Shown here piece after piece: positions 37,143 through 45,425 of a stretch of DNA of 64,000 nucleotides. The notes below the pieces were generated by a model. It saw only the letters and a program-made list of their open reading frames with translations. It had not been told where the DNA came from and searched no databases. Each line of letters starts with the position of its first letter. Positions within the stretch are counted from its first letter, which is position 1. Source of the stretch: Mesoterricola sediminis (lineage in GTDB: Bacteria > Acidobacteriota > Holophagae > Holophagales > Holophagaceae). A program made the translations under genes and the position numbers. Where the stretch lies: assembly GCF_030295425.1 (NCBI RefSeq), contig NZ_AP027081.1, positions 2,172,965 through 2,236,964 on the forward strand, written 5' to 3'.

Positions 37143-37445
37143 ATGCGCCAGGAGATCAAGCCCGAGGACCTGATCGTCACCGAGAACGACGGGACGCGGC
37201 GCATCAACCACGATGTCCTCGAGTCCTACGGGCTGTTCAACCTGCCCAAGTCCATCATGCGCAGCGCGCTGATGGTCTACTACGACAACGCCGCCCGGCA
37301 GGGCCGGGCCGCGGCGCAGACCGTGCGCACCTTCATCTCCCTGGCCTCCTCCATCACCCGGTTCCCCAAGCCGGTGGCCATCAACTTCACCCGCGGCGCC
37401 GCCTACCGCCGGAACATGCGGATGCTCCGGCGCTACAGCCGCTAG
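37143..37445 (+). CDS. small conserved-looking cytoplasmic protein of unknown function
   Basis: A 100-residue basic protein that I do not recognise. The N-terminal third is mildly acidic (QEIKPEDLIVTENDGTRRIN). The rest is helical and rich in Arg and aromatic residues (SIMRSALMVYYDNAARQGRA, ending RRNMRMLRRYSR). A strong GGGGAGGGG ribosome site precedes the ATG at 37143. It begins 52 bases after prfC and ends one base before the next gene, so it is probably co-transcribed with prfC and the lipoprotein gene. No cysteines or membrane helices are seen. Confidence 0.75.
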   Translation: MRQEIKPEDLIVTENDGTRRINHDVLESYGLFNLPKSIMRSALMVYYDNAARQGRAAAQTVRTFISLASSITRFPKPVAINFTRGAAYRRNMRMLRRYSR

Positions 37446-37446
37446 C

Positions 37447-37944
37447 ATGCGCCGGTCCGCGGCCCTCCTGGCGGTCCTGGCCCTGGCCTGCGCCCGGGAG
37501 CGGCCCTTTCCCTTCGAGCAGCGGAACCTCGGCGTGAGCGCCACCTTCCCGGGGGAGCCCCTGCAGGCCTTGTACCCGGAGGACACGCCCTTCGGGCGGA
37601 TGCAGTGGACCACCTTCGCCTACGCCCCCGGGGGGCGCATGGACCTGGGCTTCCACCTGGACGTGGGCAACCTGCCGCCGGGGGACCAGGGCGGGGACAC
37701 CGTGCCCGCGGCCCTCGCGACCTACGAGCGGTTCCTGGCCTCCCGCCTCGGGCCCCTGGTCCGGACGGACCTGCCGCCCCAGCGGGGCCCGGGCTTCCAG
37801 TACGTGGCGGGAAGCCGCCGGGGCGTCCATGTGGAAGGGGTGGTGATCCTGAAGCGGGGCCGACTGCACCACGCCCAGGCCACGACGGCCCGGGCGGACG
37901 ATCCCAGGCTCCGGGCCTTCCTGGATAGCTTCACGGTGGCGTGA
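37447..37944 (+). CDS. putative lipoprotein of unknown function
   Basis: A 165-residue protein with a short signal sequence ending in a lipobox (LALAC, Cys about 17), so probably a lipoprotein. The mature part contains GVSATFPGEP, FGRMQWTTFAYAP and a central beta-rich domain (FQYVAGSRRGVHVEGVVIL, about 117-135). It ends in a helix (DDPRLRAFLDSFTVA), a layout common to small periplasmic proteins in which the last helix reports on displacement of residues. It starts one base after the stop of the 100-residue gene (TAG C ATG). The precise family was not recognised. Confidence 0.78.
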   Translation: MRRSAALLAVLALACARERPFPFEQRNLGVSATFPGEPLQALYPEDTPFGRMQWTTFAYAPGGRMDLGFHLDVGNLPPGDQGGDTVPAALATYERFLASRLGPLVRTDLPPQRGPGFQYVAGSRRGVHVEGVVILKRGRLHHAQATTARADDPRLRAFLDSFTVA

Positions 37945-37960
37945 GGGGCCGGGGCTTGAT

Positions 37961-38001
37961 GTAAAAATTATTTTTACGGGGGTCCCCCTCCCGCGTATCC
38001 T
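37961..38001 (+). promoter_or_regulatory. promoter of the kinase-regulator operon with AT-rich palindrome
   Basis: GTAAAAAT-T-ATTTTTAC (37961-37977) is a perfect inverted repeat with 8-base arms. Its right end overlaps TTTACG (37973-37978), which with TATCCT (37996-38001) and a 17-base spacer makes a plausible promoter. The inferred start is near 38008, giving a leader of about 35 bases to the ATG at 38043. Confidence 0.5.
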
Positions 38002-38042
38002 GGTAGCCGGATTCCCGCATGGACTGGGGGGGGTGGAGGCGC

Positions 38043-39977
38043 ATGACCGAGGGCCCGAAGGGGGCTTCGCTGGGGTCATTTTATGATTTCCTTGCGGATG
38101 CCATCCGTATCCATCCCGGCCCACCCGGGGTGGCCGCCTGGAGTTGTGTGCCGGCCTTCCTGGCCCTCGTTCTCATCCTGGCCGTCCTCCGGAATTCAGG
38201 AGTGTATGAAAATTCAATACTCCTGGGCTTCGGCAACCTGGTCCTGACCGGGGGCGGATCCGCCGCGGTGGCGTGGCTGCTCTGGCGGGCCTTCCTCGCC
38301 CAGGGGAACCCGGGCATGCTCCTCCTGGGCTGCGGGGCCGCGGCCTGGGGCGCGTCCGGCCTGGCCTCCCTCGTCGGCGGCTACGGGCCCAATGTCCTCA
38401 TCACGGTCCACAACCTGGCGATCCTCCTGTCGGCCCTGTTCCAGCTCGGCGGCGCCCTCTACCCGCCGGGGGCGCCGGGGGTCCCGCCCGAGCGGCGGCC
38501 GGGGCTGGTGGCGGCCGGGGCCGCCGCCGTGGCCTTCGGAATCGGGCTGGTGGTCGTGGCCACCCTCCAGGGGGCCACGGTGCCCTTTTTCATTCCGGGG
38601 GAGGGCGGCACCCTCATCCGCCAGATGGTCCTGATCGCGGCCATGGGCGCGCTGGCGATCACCGCCGTGGCCGTGGGCCGCCCCGGTTTCGGGGACGGAT
38701 CCCCGTTCAGCGCCTGGTATGGCCTGGCCGTGTGGATGGTGCTCATCGGGCTGCTGGGCATCCTGCTCCAGCGCCAGGCGGCGACCTGGCTCGGCTGGGT
38801 GGGCCGGGTCGCCCAGTTCCTGGGCGGCGCTTTCCTCCTCCTCGCCGCCCTCTCGGCGGACGCCGAGGCGCCGCGCCTCCCCACCCGCGGGCTGCCCAGC
38901 CTCTACCGGTACGGCGTGGCCTGCGTGGCCGTGGCCGCGGCCTTCGCCCTGCACCTGCCCTTCGGGTTCGAACTGGAGACCGGCATCGCCCTCATGCTCT
39001 TCATCCCCGCGCCGGGCCTTTCCGCCCTGTACGGGGGCCTGGGGCCGGGCCTCGCGGCCACCCTCGCCTCGGCCATCCTCGCCAACTACTTCTGGATGGG
39101 ACCCCGCGGCTTCACCCTCCCCCGGACCTCCGAGGGCCTGGCCCTGGCGGTCTTCGTCCTGTCCTGCCTGACCCTCGTCCTGGCCACCACCGCCCTGCAG
39201 CAGGCCCATGCCCGCGCGGCCAAGGCCGAGGCCGATTCCCGGGAGGCCGCGGAACGGGCCCGGGGCGAGGCCGCCCTGCGGGAGACGGTGCGCCAGCTGA
39301 CCCGAACCAACCGGGAACTGGAACTCTTCGCCTACGTGGCCAGTCACGACCTCCAGGAACCGCTGCGCATGGTCCGGGCCTACGTGGGCCGGCTCGAGCA
39401 CTGCCTGGGGGCGGACCTGGACGGCCGCGCCCGGCAATACCTGACCATCGTCCAGGAGGCGGCGGGCACCCTGTCCGTCCTCATCGAGGACCTCCTCGCC
39501 TATGCGCGCCTGGGTTGGCAGGTCACGGAGACCGCGCCGGTGGACCTGGGCGTCTGCGCCGCCCGGGCCCTGCGGGGGCTGGAGGCCCAGGTGGAGGCCG
39601 CCGGGGCCCGGGTCGAGCTCGACGCCCTTCCGCGGGCGAGCGGGGACGCGGCCCTCCTCACCCAGGTCTTCCACAATCTCCTGGCCAACGCCCTCAAGTT
39701 CCGGAAGGGGCCGGGCCCCAGGATCCGCGTGGGCGCCCGCGCCGGCGCGGTCTTCGTCCAGGACGACGGAATCGGCCTGGACCCGGCCCACGCGGAGCGG
39801 ATCTTCGAGGTCTTCCAGCGGCTGCACCCCCGCGAGCGCTTCCCGGGCAGCGGCATCGGCCTCTCCCTCTGCAAGAAGATCGTGGAAGGCCATGGCGGCC
39901 GGATCTGGGTGGAGTCCGCGCCCGGGGAGGGCGCGACCTTCTTCTTTCAACTTCCTGGACCGGAGGACCCCGCGTGA
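38043..39977 (+). CDS. membrane sensor histidine kinase (MASE-like and DUF4118-like membrane domains)
   Basis: A 644-residue kinase. The N-terminal half has about eleven hydrophobic segments. The later ones (ALHLPFGFELETGIALMLFI, then LGPGLAATLASAILANYFWM) match the four-helix DUF4118 domain found in KdpD. A coiled segment rich in Ala and Glu (about 380-420) leads to HisKA with SHDLQEPLRMV (His about 437), the phytochrome-like subtype. HATPase has LTQVFHNLLANALKF, DDGIGLDPAHAERIFEVF and GSGIGLSLCKKIVEGHGG. The ATG at 38043 follows GGAGG; an ATG at 38019 has no ribosome site. The stop overlaps the response regulator start, so the two form a pair. The stimulus is unknown. Confidence 0.9.
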   Translation: MTEGPKGASLGSFYDFLADAIRIHPGPPGVAAWSCVPAFLALVLILAVLRNSGVYENSILLGFGNLVLTGGGSAAVAWLLWRAFLAQGNPGMLLLGCGAAAWGASGLASLVGGYGPNVLITVHNLAILLSALFQLGGALYPPGAPGVPPERRPGLVAAGAAAVAFGIGLVVVATLQGATVPFFIPGEGGTLIRQMVLIAAMGALAITAVAVGRPGFGDGSPFSAWYGLAVWMVLIGLLGILLQRQAATWLGWVGRVAQFLGGAFLLLAALSADAEAPRLPTRGLPSLYRYGVACVAVAAAFALHLPFGFELETGIALMLFIPAPGLSALYGGLGPGLAATLASAILANYFWMGPRGFTLPRTSEGLALAVFVLSCLTLVLATTALQQAHARAAKAEADSREAAERARGEAALRETVRQLTRTNRELELFAYVASHDLQEPLRMVRAYVGRLEHCLGADLDGRARQYLTIVQEAAGTLSVLIEDLLAYARLGWQVTETAPVDLGVCAARALRGLEAQVEAAGARVELDALPRASGDAALLTQVFHNLLANALKFRKGPGPRIRVGARAGAVFVQDDGIGLDPAHAERIFEVFQRLHPRERFPGSGIGLSLCKKIVEGHGGRIWVESAPGEGATFFFQLPGPEDPA

Positions 39978-40360
39978 AGCATCTCCTCATGGTGGACGAC
40001 AACCGGGGCGACGCCCTGCTCCTGGAGGAGGCCCTGGAGACCACGGGCTGGGGCGGCCGGCTGGAACGCATCGCCGATGGCTCCGCGGCCCTGGCGCGGC
40101 TGCAGACCGGTCCCCGGCCGGACCTGCTGGTCCTGGACCTGAACCTGCCCGGCTGGGGCGGGCGGGAGCTCCTGGCCCGGCTCCAGGGCCGGCCCGATCT
40201 GGCCGGGATTCCGGCGGTGGTGTTCAGTGGGAGCCCCTGGGAGGAGGCCGCCCTGGTGGCCGAAGGGTTCCCCGCGGGCCGCTACCTGGTCAAGCCGGAT
40301 TCCTTTGACGGCTTCGTCGGGATCGCCAATATCCTGATGAATATCATGGGTAAGGCCTGA
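39974..40360 (+). CDS. single-domain response regulator (Rcp1-like)
   Basis: A 128-residue receiver without output domain. The acidic pocket is in LLMVDDNRGDALLLEEAL (about 4-21), the phosphoacceptor Asp in LLVLDLNLPGWGGRELL (about 55), the switch Ser in VVFSGSP and the Lys in RYLVKPDSFDG. NRGDALLLEEAL resembles the Rcp1 branch, which partners phytochrome-like kinases. The start is GTG at 39974, overlapping the kinase stop by four bases (GTGA), so the two are translationally coupled. It probably relays phosphate to another protein. Confidence 0.92.
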   Translation: MKHLLMVDDNRGDALLLEEALETTGWGGRLERIADGSAALARLQTGPRPDLLVLDLNLPGWGGRELLARLQGRPDLAGIPAVVFSGSPWEEAALVAEGFPAGRYLVKPDSFDGFVGIANILMNIMGKA

Positions 40361-40364
40361 CCTC

Positions 40365-41066
40365 TCAACTGCCTTGCAGGTGGCTCCGAAGGGCTGCCAC
40401 GAAGGCATCCGCGTCCGGGTAGTCCTGGGGGTGGAGCCGGGGCCCCGGCGTCACCGCCACATGGGTCGCCCCTGCCTCGGCGAGGGCCCGCAGGTGGGGC
40501 ATGAGGGTGGCGTCGCCGGTCCAGGGGTAGTGGCGGTCGGGGCTGTCGAGGCGGAAGGGCAGCACCGGGATGCCCAGGCGGTAGGCCATGCGCAGGCCCC
40601 CCTCCCGCAGCGGGGCCAGGCCCTGGCCCGAGGTGGTCGTCCCTTCGGGGAAGAGGAGGAAGGACCGGCCCCGGCCCAGGTCCCGCGCCAGGGCCCGGAG
40701 GGCCGTGGCGCGGCTGAAGGGGTTGTCCCGGTCCACGAACCGGAGGCCCGCCAGACGCGCGCCCGCCCCCACCAGGGGGTAGCCCGCCACCTCCAGCTTG
40801 GCCAGGGCGCCGGAGGGGCGCAGGGCGAGGAAGACCACGGGATCCAGCCAGCTCAAGTGGTTGGACACCCACAGGGGCGCGCCCTCGGGGATGGGTCCTG
40901 TCAGGTCCGCCGTCACCCCCAGGTGCTTGAGCAGCCTGCGGGACCACCGATGGAGGGCCTCCTCCGGGGCCCGGGCGCCCCCCACGGTGGCCGCCGTCCA
41001 GAGGGTCCCCCCCAGGGCGGCCAGGAGCCGCAGGGAGGTCAGGGTCCGGCCGCGGCGGGGGGTCAC
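40365..41066 (-). CDS. 1-acyl-sn-glycerol-3-phosphate acyltransferase family protein
   Basis: A 233-residue PlsC-family acyltransferase. The catalytic HX4D motif is NHLSWLD (His about 69), the glycerophosphate-binding block is LRFVDRDNPFSRA, and FPEGTTT (about 140) is motif III. There is one hydrophobic helix near the N-terminus (LRLLAALGGTLWTAATVGG). The family acylates lysophosphatidate or ornithine-type lysolipids at the membrane. The start is GTG at 41066, overlapping the stop of the upstream gene by four bases. It is the last gene of a four-gene minus-strand operon with an agmatinase-like protein, which leaves an amine- or amino-acid-derived lipid as one possible product. That link is speculative. 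Confidence 0.88.
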   Translation of the reverse strand: MTPRRGRTLTSLRLLAALGGTLWTAATVGGARAPEEALHRWSRRLLKHLGVTADLTGPIPEGAPLWVSNHLSWLDPVVFLALRPSGALAKLEVAGYPLVGAGARLAGLRFVDRDNPFSRATALRALARDLGRGRSFLLFPEGTTTSGQGLAPLREGGLRMAYRLGIPVLPFRLDSPDRHYPWTGDATLMPHLRALAEAGATHVAVTPGPRLHPQDYPDADAFVAALRSHLQGS

Positions 41067-41557
41067 GGCTGCCTCACGCCGCCCCGGTCCCGGAGGAAGG
41101 CCTGGATGGCTTCGGGGTGGGCCTGGGCGGGGCGCTTCTCCCAGGGGGCCGACCGCGTCCAGAGGCCCAGCATGTCCTCGGGGCAGCCCACGAGCTCGTA
41201 GATGGTCTCCACGGCCAGGGCCAGCGCCTCGGCGCCCAGGGGCGCCGCCAGCGCGTCCTGGAGGAGGGCCGTCCGCCAGTGGTCCTGAGCCTGGGCCCAG
41301 CGGCGTCCGCCGGGGCGGGGGACCTTGCCCGTGGCTTCCCGGACGGCCGCCCACAGGGCGGCCTCGAAGGTGAGGAGGGCCGGCCCGGTGAGCCCGGCCA
41401 GGGCCTCCGCCGAAGGGCCCCGGCCGGGCAGGTTCGCGGCCCAGGCCTGGATCTCGGCCGGGGGAAGGATGCCGAAATCATGGCCCACCAGGATCTCGTC
41501 CCACCCGATCGCGAAGCCCTGGCGCGCCAGCACGGAAAGCCAATGTCCAGAGGTCAT
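41063..41557 (-). CDS. cytoplasmic protein of unknown function
   Basis: A 164-residue mostly helical protein that I do not recognise. It has the N-terminal MTSGHWLSVLARQGFAIGWD and an Ala-rich middle (PALLTFEAALWAAVREATGK), without membrane segments. It begins after an AAGGAGA site, 10 bases past the agmatinase-like gene, and its TGA overlaps the GTG of the acyltransferase. It should be translated together with its neighbours. Confidence 0.72.
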   Translation of the reverse strand: MTSGHWLSVLARQGFAIGWDEILVGHDFGILPPAEIQAWAANLPGRGPSAEALAGLTGPALLTFEAALWAAVREATGKVPRPGGRRWAQAQDHWRTALLQDALAAPLGAEALALAVETIYELVGCPEDMLGLWTRSAPWEKRPAQAHPEAIQAFLRDRGGVRQP

Positions 41558-41567
41558 GGGGATCTCC

Positions 41568-42500
41568 TTAACTGAGTAATTGAAGGGCGGCGTGGGCGGC
41601 GACCCGGGCGCTCTCGCCGGCCCCTTCCAGGGTGGGCGCCAGCTCCATGAGGTCCGCCCCCACCCAGGACCACCGGCGGGCGTGGGCGAGGAGGGCGAAC
41701 AGGTCGAGCACGGAGAGCCCCCCGGGCACCGGCTCGGCCACGGCCGGGCAGAAGGCGGGGTCCAGGACGTCCAGGTCCACGCTCACGTAGGCCGGTTTCT
41801 GGCCGACCCGGGCGATGTCCCCCTGGAGCTGGGTCGCCAGCCGCGGGTCGCGCAGGTCCAGGGGGGTCCAGATGCGCACCCCCGCGTCCAGGAGGAAGAC
41901 CAGCTCCTCGCTGTCGAAGCGCGGGGCGCGGATTCCCAGCTGGACGGTGTGCCGGGGGTCCACCAGGCCTTCCTGGATCGCGCTCCGGAGCCAGGTGCCG
42001 TGGTGGTGCTCGGTGCCCCACGCCGCGCCGGTGCCCGCGTCGGGATGGGCGTCCAGGTGCATGAGGCCGAGGGGGCCGTGCCGGCGCGCCAGGGCCCGCA
42101 GCGCCCCCAGCGTCATGAGGTGGTCGCCGCCCAGCAGGAGGGTGCGGGCCCCCTGGGCCGACCAGGCCCCCACCGCCGTTTCCACGGCCGCGAGGGCCCC
42201 GCCCAGGGAGAAGGGCGGGGTGGGGATGTTGCCCCCGTCCACCCAGTCCAGGGCGGCCAGGGTGCGGGGGAAGTCGTCGGGCCCCTGGAGGCGGGCCGGC
42301 ATGGCGACCCGCCCCAGGCCCAGGGTCGCCGCCCGCAGGGCCCAGGGGCCGAGGCGGGCCCCGGGGCGGTTCAGCACCCCGCCGTCGAAGGGGACGCCCA
42401 GGACGACGCCGGGGACGGGCGCCGGCGCGGGGGCGAGGGGGAGGCCCATGAAGGGCGTCACGCCGGACGCGAGGGAGGCCAGGAGGTCGTCGGGTCTCAA
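41568..42500 (-). CDS. arginase/agmatinase (ureohydrolase) family protein
   Basis: A 310-residue binuclear-manganese ureohydrolase. The metal-ligand motifs are all present: GGDHLM (about 124), HLDAHPDAG (about 148), the EHHHGTWLR block and SVDLDVLDPAFCPAV (about 233) followed by EPVPGGLS. The family cleaves guanidino compounds to urea plus an amine (arginine, agmatine, guanidinobutyrate) or formiminoglutamate. The substrate cannot be fixed from motifs. The start is taken as TTG at 42500, which has GAGGA 4-5 bases upstream and follows the GNAT stop by 7 bases; a later start would remove conserved N-terminal sequence. A GNAT acetyltransferase upstream in the same operon could act on the amine product. 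Confidence 0.9.
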   Translation of the reverse strand: MRPDDLLASLASGVTPFMGLPLAPAPAPVPGVVLGVPFDGGVLNRPGARLGPWALRAATLGLGRVAMPARLQGPDDFPRTLAALDWVDGGNIPTPPFSLGGALAAVETAVGAWSAQGARTLLLGGDHLMTLGALRALARRHGPLGLMHLDAHPDAGTGAAWGTEHHHGTWLRSAIQEGLVDPRHTVQLGIRAPRFDSEELVFLLDAGVRIWTPLDLRDPRLATQLQGDIARVGQKPAYVSVDLDVLDPAFCPAVAEPVPGGLSVLDLFALLAHARRWSWVGADLMELAPTLEGAGESARVAAHAALQLLS

Positions 42501-42507
42501 CGCGTCC

Positions 42508-43050
42508 TCACGAGACCAGCTTGAGCCGGGTGTAGCGCGCCCGGAGGCGCTCCAGGTCCTGCTGGTCGATGACCGACCAGAGCCTGAGGTCCCCCTCCCG
42601 GTAGTAGTCGGGCTTCTCCGCGACCACCCGCGCGCCCAGGGACGCGTGGACCGCGCGGGCCTCGTGGTTGTCGGGCTCCACCAGGAACGTGCAGGCCTCC
42701 ATGTTCTCGTCCAGGAGCTTGCGGACCAGGGCGCGGATCAGGAGGTAGTTCACCCGGGTCTTCTGGTAGTCGGGGTGGACCGCCAGGGTGGCGCAGTAGT
42801 TCACCTTGCCGTTGGGGAAGTTGAGGACGTAGCCCGCGGGCCGGTCCCCGTCCATGGCGATGAAGCACCAGTCCGGGTAGATGTCCGTGCAGAGCCGCTG
42901 GTAGTACGGGCAGAGTTCCCCGACCCCGTCCTGGGACCAGATCTCGCGCTCCAGGCGGCGCAGGTGCGGGTAGTCCGAGGGCCGCATGGGCCGGACCTCG
43001 TAGCGGGCAACGCCTGGGCCCGCCTGGATTTCCTGCATGGGGACGGTCAT
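42508..43050 (-). CDS. GNAT-family N-acetyltransferase
   Basis: A 180-residue GNAT enzyme. The core runs from YEVRPMRPSDYPHLRRLERE to the acetyl-CoA region. Motif A is represented by NYCATLAVHPDYQKTRVNYL, where the usual R/QxxGxG/A loop is weakly conserved (QKTRVN in place of QGKGIG). This is followed by LLIRALVRKLLDENMEACTF. GAGG lies before the ATG at 43050. It heads an operon with an agmatinase-like gene, an unknown gene and an acyltransferase. An amine substrate is possible but only inferred from context. Confidence 0.85.
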   Translation of the reverse strand: MTVPMQEIQAGPGVARYEVRPMRPSDYPHLRRLEREIWSQDGVGELCPYYQRLCTDIYPDWCFIAMDGDRPAGYVLNFPNGKVNYCATLAVHPDYQKTRVNYLLIRALVRKLLDENMEACTFLVEPDNHEARAVHASLGARVVAEKPDYYREGDLRLWSVIDQQDLERLRARYTRLKLVS

Positions 43051-43099
43051 GGTCCACCTCCTGCCCCCCAGGATCGGGCGGCCCCGTGACGGCGGGGCT

Positions 43100-44971
43100 T
43101 CAGGCGCTTTGCGTGCCGCATCTTTCCTGGAAAAATCCTGTGACCGGCGCCCGGCGCTCCACGAACAGGGAGCTCCCCTCGAGGCGCTTCGCCTCCTTCT
43201 TGGCCACGGCCGCGGCGGCGGCGACCTCGTGGTGGGTGTGGAAGGCGCCCGGCCGCACCTCGACGGCGCCGATGGAGAGGCTCACCAGGGGGTGCAGGAC
43301 CGGCTGGTGGCGCCGGTCCTCGCCCAGGTAGCCGCCGCGGGCCAGGTCCGCCGCCCCGAAGAACCGCGTCCGCCCCGCCTCGAAGGCCGCCAGCAGGCCC
43401 TCGCAGCGTTCGCGCCAGTCGGGGCTCCGGAAGACGAGGATGAAGTCGTCCCCGCCCACGTGGCCCACGAAGTCCAGGTCCGGGCGGCAGGCGGAGGAAA
43501 GCAGCTCCCCGGTCCAGTGGATCACCTCGTCCCCCTCCCGGTAGCCGTACACGTCGTTGTAGGGCTTGAAGTGGTCCAGGTCGCAGTAGGCGGCGGTGAA
43601 GGGGAGGCCCTGGCGCAGGAGGTCGTCCAGGTGCTCGTTGATGGGCACGTTCCCGGGCAGCCCCGTGAGGGGGTTGGCGTAGCGCGCGGAGCGGATCTGC
43701 ATCTGGGTGATCTCCCGCATCAGGTCGTGCCCGCTGCCCATGCCCGCGTAGACGCCGTCCCGGGTGAGGATGAAGCCGTGGAGGATGTGGCGGCGGTCCG
43801 ACTCCACGATGAGGCGGCTCAGGTCGTGCAGGCTCGTGCGGTGGTCCAGGACCAGGATGTTGCGGTCCATCAGGGACTCCACCGGCCGCTTGCCGTGGAT
43901 CTCCCGGGAGAAGGGCCGGAACAGGAGATCCATGAACACGTGGCGGTTGATGAGGCCCACGGGCACGCCGTCCCGGACCACGGGGATGGACTGCAGTTCC
44001 CGGTCCTCCAGGAAGCGGCGCTCGATGGCCAGGTTGGGCGTGCCCGGGTCCACGGGCGCGATGTCCAGGGTGAGCCGGGCGGCCGTGCCGCCGGCGTCCC
44101 GGAGCCAGGCGGAGCCGTCCTGCACCCGCCCCCGCCGGCGGAAGAGGTGGGCCGGGGTTCGGGGGACCGGCTCGGGCTCGGGCCGCCCGAAGAGGTAGCC
44201 CTGCCCGAAGGGGAGGCCCAGCTCCTGGATCACCGCGAAATCCGCCTCGAACTCGACCCCTTCGCCCACCACGCGGGCGCCGGTCTTGGCGGCGATGTCG
44301 CAGAGGGAGCGCAGGAACTGGTGCTTGACCGGATCCCGGCTCACGCCCTGGATGAAGTGCATGTCCACCTTCACATACTCGGGCCGGAGCTCGGACCAGA
44401 GGCGGAGGCTGGAGAAGCCCTCCCCCAGGTCGTCCAGGGCGATGGCGAAGCCCATCTGCCGGAAGACGCCGATGGCCCGGGCCAGGTCCCCCAGGTCCTG
44501 GACGGGCAGGGCCTCGGTGAGCTCGATGACGATCCGGCCCGGGTCCAGGCCCAGCTCCTCCAGCCGGCGCAGGGGCACCAGGGCCCGCTGGACGGAGGCC
44601 GTGAGGCTGCCGGGGCTGAGGTTCAGGAAGAGCTTCCAGGGCGCCCCCGAGGCGGCGAAGGCGGTGGCCAGGGTGCGGCAGCAGGCCCGTTCCAGGTCGA
44701 AGAGCTGGCCGGTCAGCCCCGCCACCTTGAAGAGGCTGGCCGGGGACTGGAGCAGGGAATCCGAGGGCCCGCGGATGAGCCCCTCGAAGGCGTGGATTTC
44801 GCCCGTGGCGAGGTCCACGATGGGCTGGAAGGCCGGCTTGAGGCGGTCCTCCCCGAGGATCCCCCGGAGGGCGGCGCCCAGGTCGGCGAGGCCGCGGCCT
44901 GCCTCCTCCTGGGAGGCGGCCGGCGCCTGGCGGCGGGCCGCCGCGTGGGACAGGGACGAGAGAGGGACCAT
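43100..44971 (-). CDS. c-di-GMP turnover protein, EAL-CBS-GGDEF order
   Basis: A 623-residue cytoplasmic protein. The N-terminal EAL domain (about 40-280) keeps the catalytic series: FEGLIRG in the EAL position, NLSPGSL, ELTEAL, DDLGEGFSSL, VKVDMHFI, EGVEFEAD and FGQGYLFG. Loop 6 is altered from DFGTGYSS to DLGEGFSS, so activity is likely but not certain. A CBS pair (about 310-430) has LQSIPVVRDGVPVGLINRHV. The C-terminal GGDEF domain (about 450-600) has VGGDDFILVF, i.e. GGDDF instead of GGDEF, and no clear RxxD inhibitory site, so cyclase activity may be reduced. GAGGT precedes the ATG at 44971. Confidence 0.9.
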   Translation of the reverse strand: MVPLSSLSHAAARRQAPAASQEEAGRGLADLGAALRGILGEDRLKPAFQPIVDLATGEIHAFEGLIRGPSDSLLQSPASLFKVAGLTGQLFDLERACCRTLATAFAASGAPWKLFLNLSPGSLTASVQRALVPLRRLEELGLDPGRIVIELTEALPVQDLGDLARAIGVFRQMGFAIALDDLGEGFSSLRLWSELRPEYVKVDMHFIQGVSRDPVKHQFLRSLCDIAAKTGARVVGEGVEFEADFAVIQELGLPFGQGYLFGRPEPEPVPRTPAHLFRRRGRVQDGSAWLRDAGGTAARLTLDIAPVDPGTPNLAIERRFLEDRELQSIPVVRDGVPVGLINRHVFMDLLFRPFSREIHGKRPVESLMDRNILVLDHRTSLHDLSRLIVESDRRHILHGFILTRDGVYAGMGSGHDLMREITQMQIRSARYANPLTGLPGNVPINEHLDDLLRQGLPFTAAYCDLDHFKPYNDVYGYREGDEVIHWTGELLSSACRPDLDFVGHVGGDDFILVFRSPDWRERCEGLLAAFEAGRTRFFGAADLARGGYLGEDRRHQPVLHPLVSLSIGAVEVRPGAFHTHHEVAAAAAVAKKEAKRLEGSSLFVERRAPVTGFFQERCGTQSA

Positions 44972-45143
44972 GGATGACCTCGCTGGGGCCAGGATGCGGG
45001 CGCCGCGTCTCCGGGGCGCGAATCCCCTGGAACGGACCTGTGAATTCCGGCCCGGATCCCGCCGTCACCGGGATTTTGCACCGCCGCCATGGCGCCGTCG
45101 CCCCGGGAACCCAGCCTTGGGGGGCCGCAGGGCGGAGGGGACC

Positions 45144-45392
45144 ATGATCATCTACGAATTCACATCCCAGGCGCATTTCCACGCGGCCTGCCGGCTCTTC
45201 GAGGCGGCCGGGGTCCGCTTCGACGTGGAGGCCGCCCACGAGGAATGGCGCCCCAACCTGCTGTGGCTCTTCGAGGACGCCGTGGCCACCGGCGCCCAGT
45301 GGAAGGCCGTGGAGCAGGCCCGCCAGTACGAGCGCGCGGACCGCTGGCAACGCCGCCACCAGCCCCTGCCCCAGCTGGCCGTGCCCCAGTGA
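45144..45392 (+). CDS. small cytoplasmic protein of unknown function (82 residues)
   Basis: An 82-residue protein starting MIIYEFTSQAHFHAACRLFE and rich in Trp and acidic residues (EEWRPNLLWLFEDAV). It has a strong GGAGGGG ribosome site and high-GC codon use like its neighbours. The opening strand-helix (HAACRLFEAAGVRFDVEAA) suggests a ferredoxin-like alpha/beta fold of the type found in small DUF3343-like or ACT-like proteins. It diverges from the EAL-GGDEF gene and is convergent with the YfiR-like gene. Function unknown. Confidence 0.75.
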   Translation: MIIYEFTSQAHFHAACRLFEAAGVRFDVEAAHEEWRPNLLWLFEDAVATGAQWKAVEQARQYERADRWQRRHQPLPQLAVPQ

Positions 45393-45399
45393 AGGCGGG

Positions 45400-45418
45400 C
45401 CCCGGCCTTCCGCCGGGG
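45400..45418. terminator. GC hairpin between convergent genes
   Basis: CCCCGGC (45400-45406) and GCCGGGG (45412-45418) form a 7-bp stem with a 5-base loop, placed 7 bases after each of the two convergent stop codons. There is no U run on either strand, so its terminator function is uncertain. Confidence 0.4.
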
Positions 45419-45425
45419 GGGCCGA

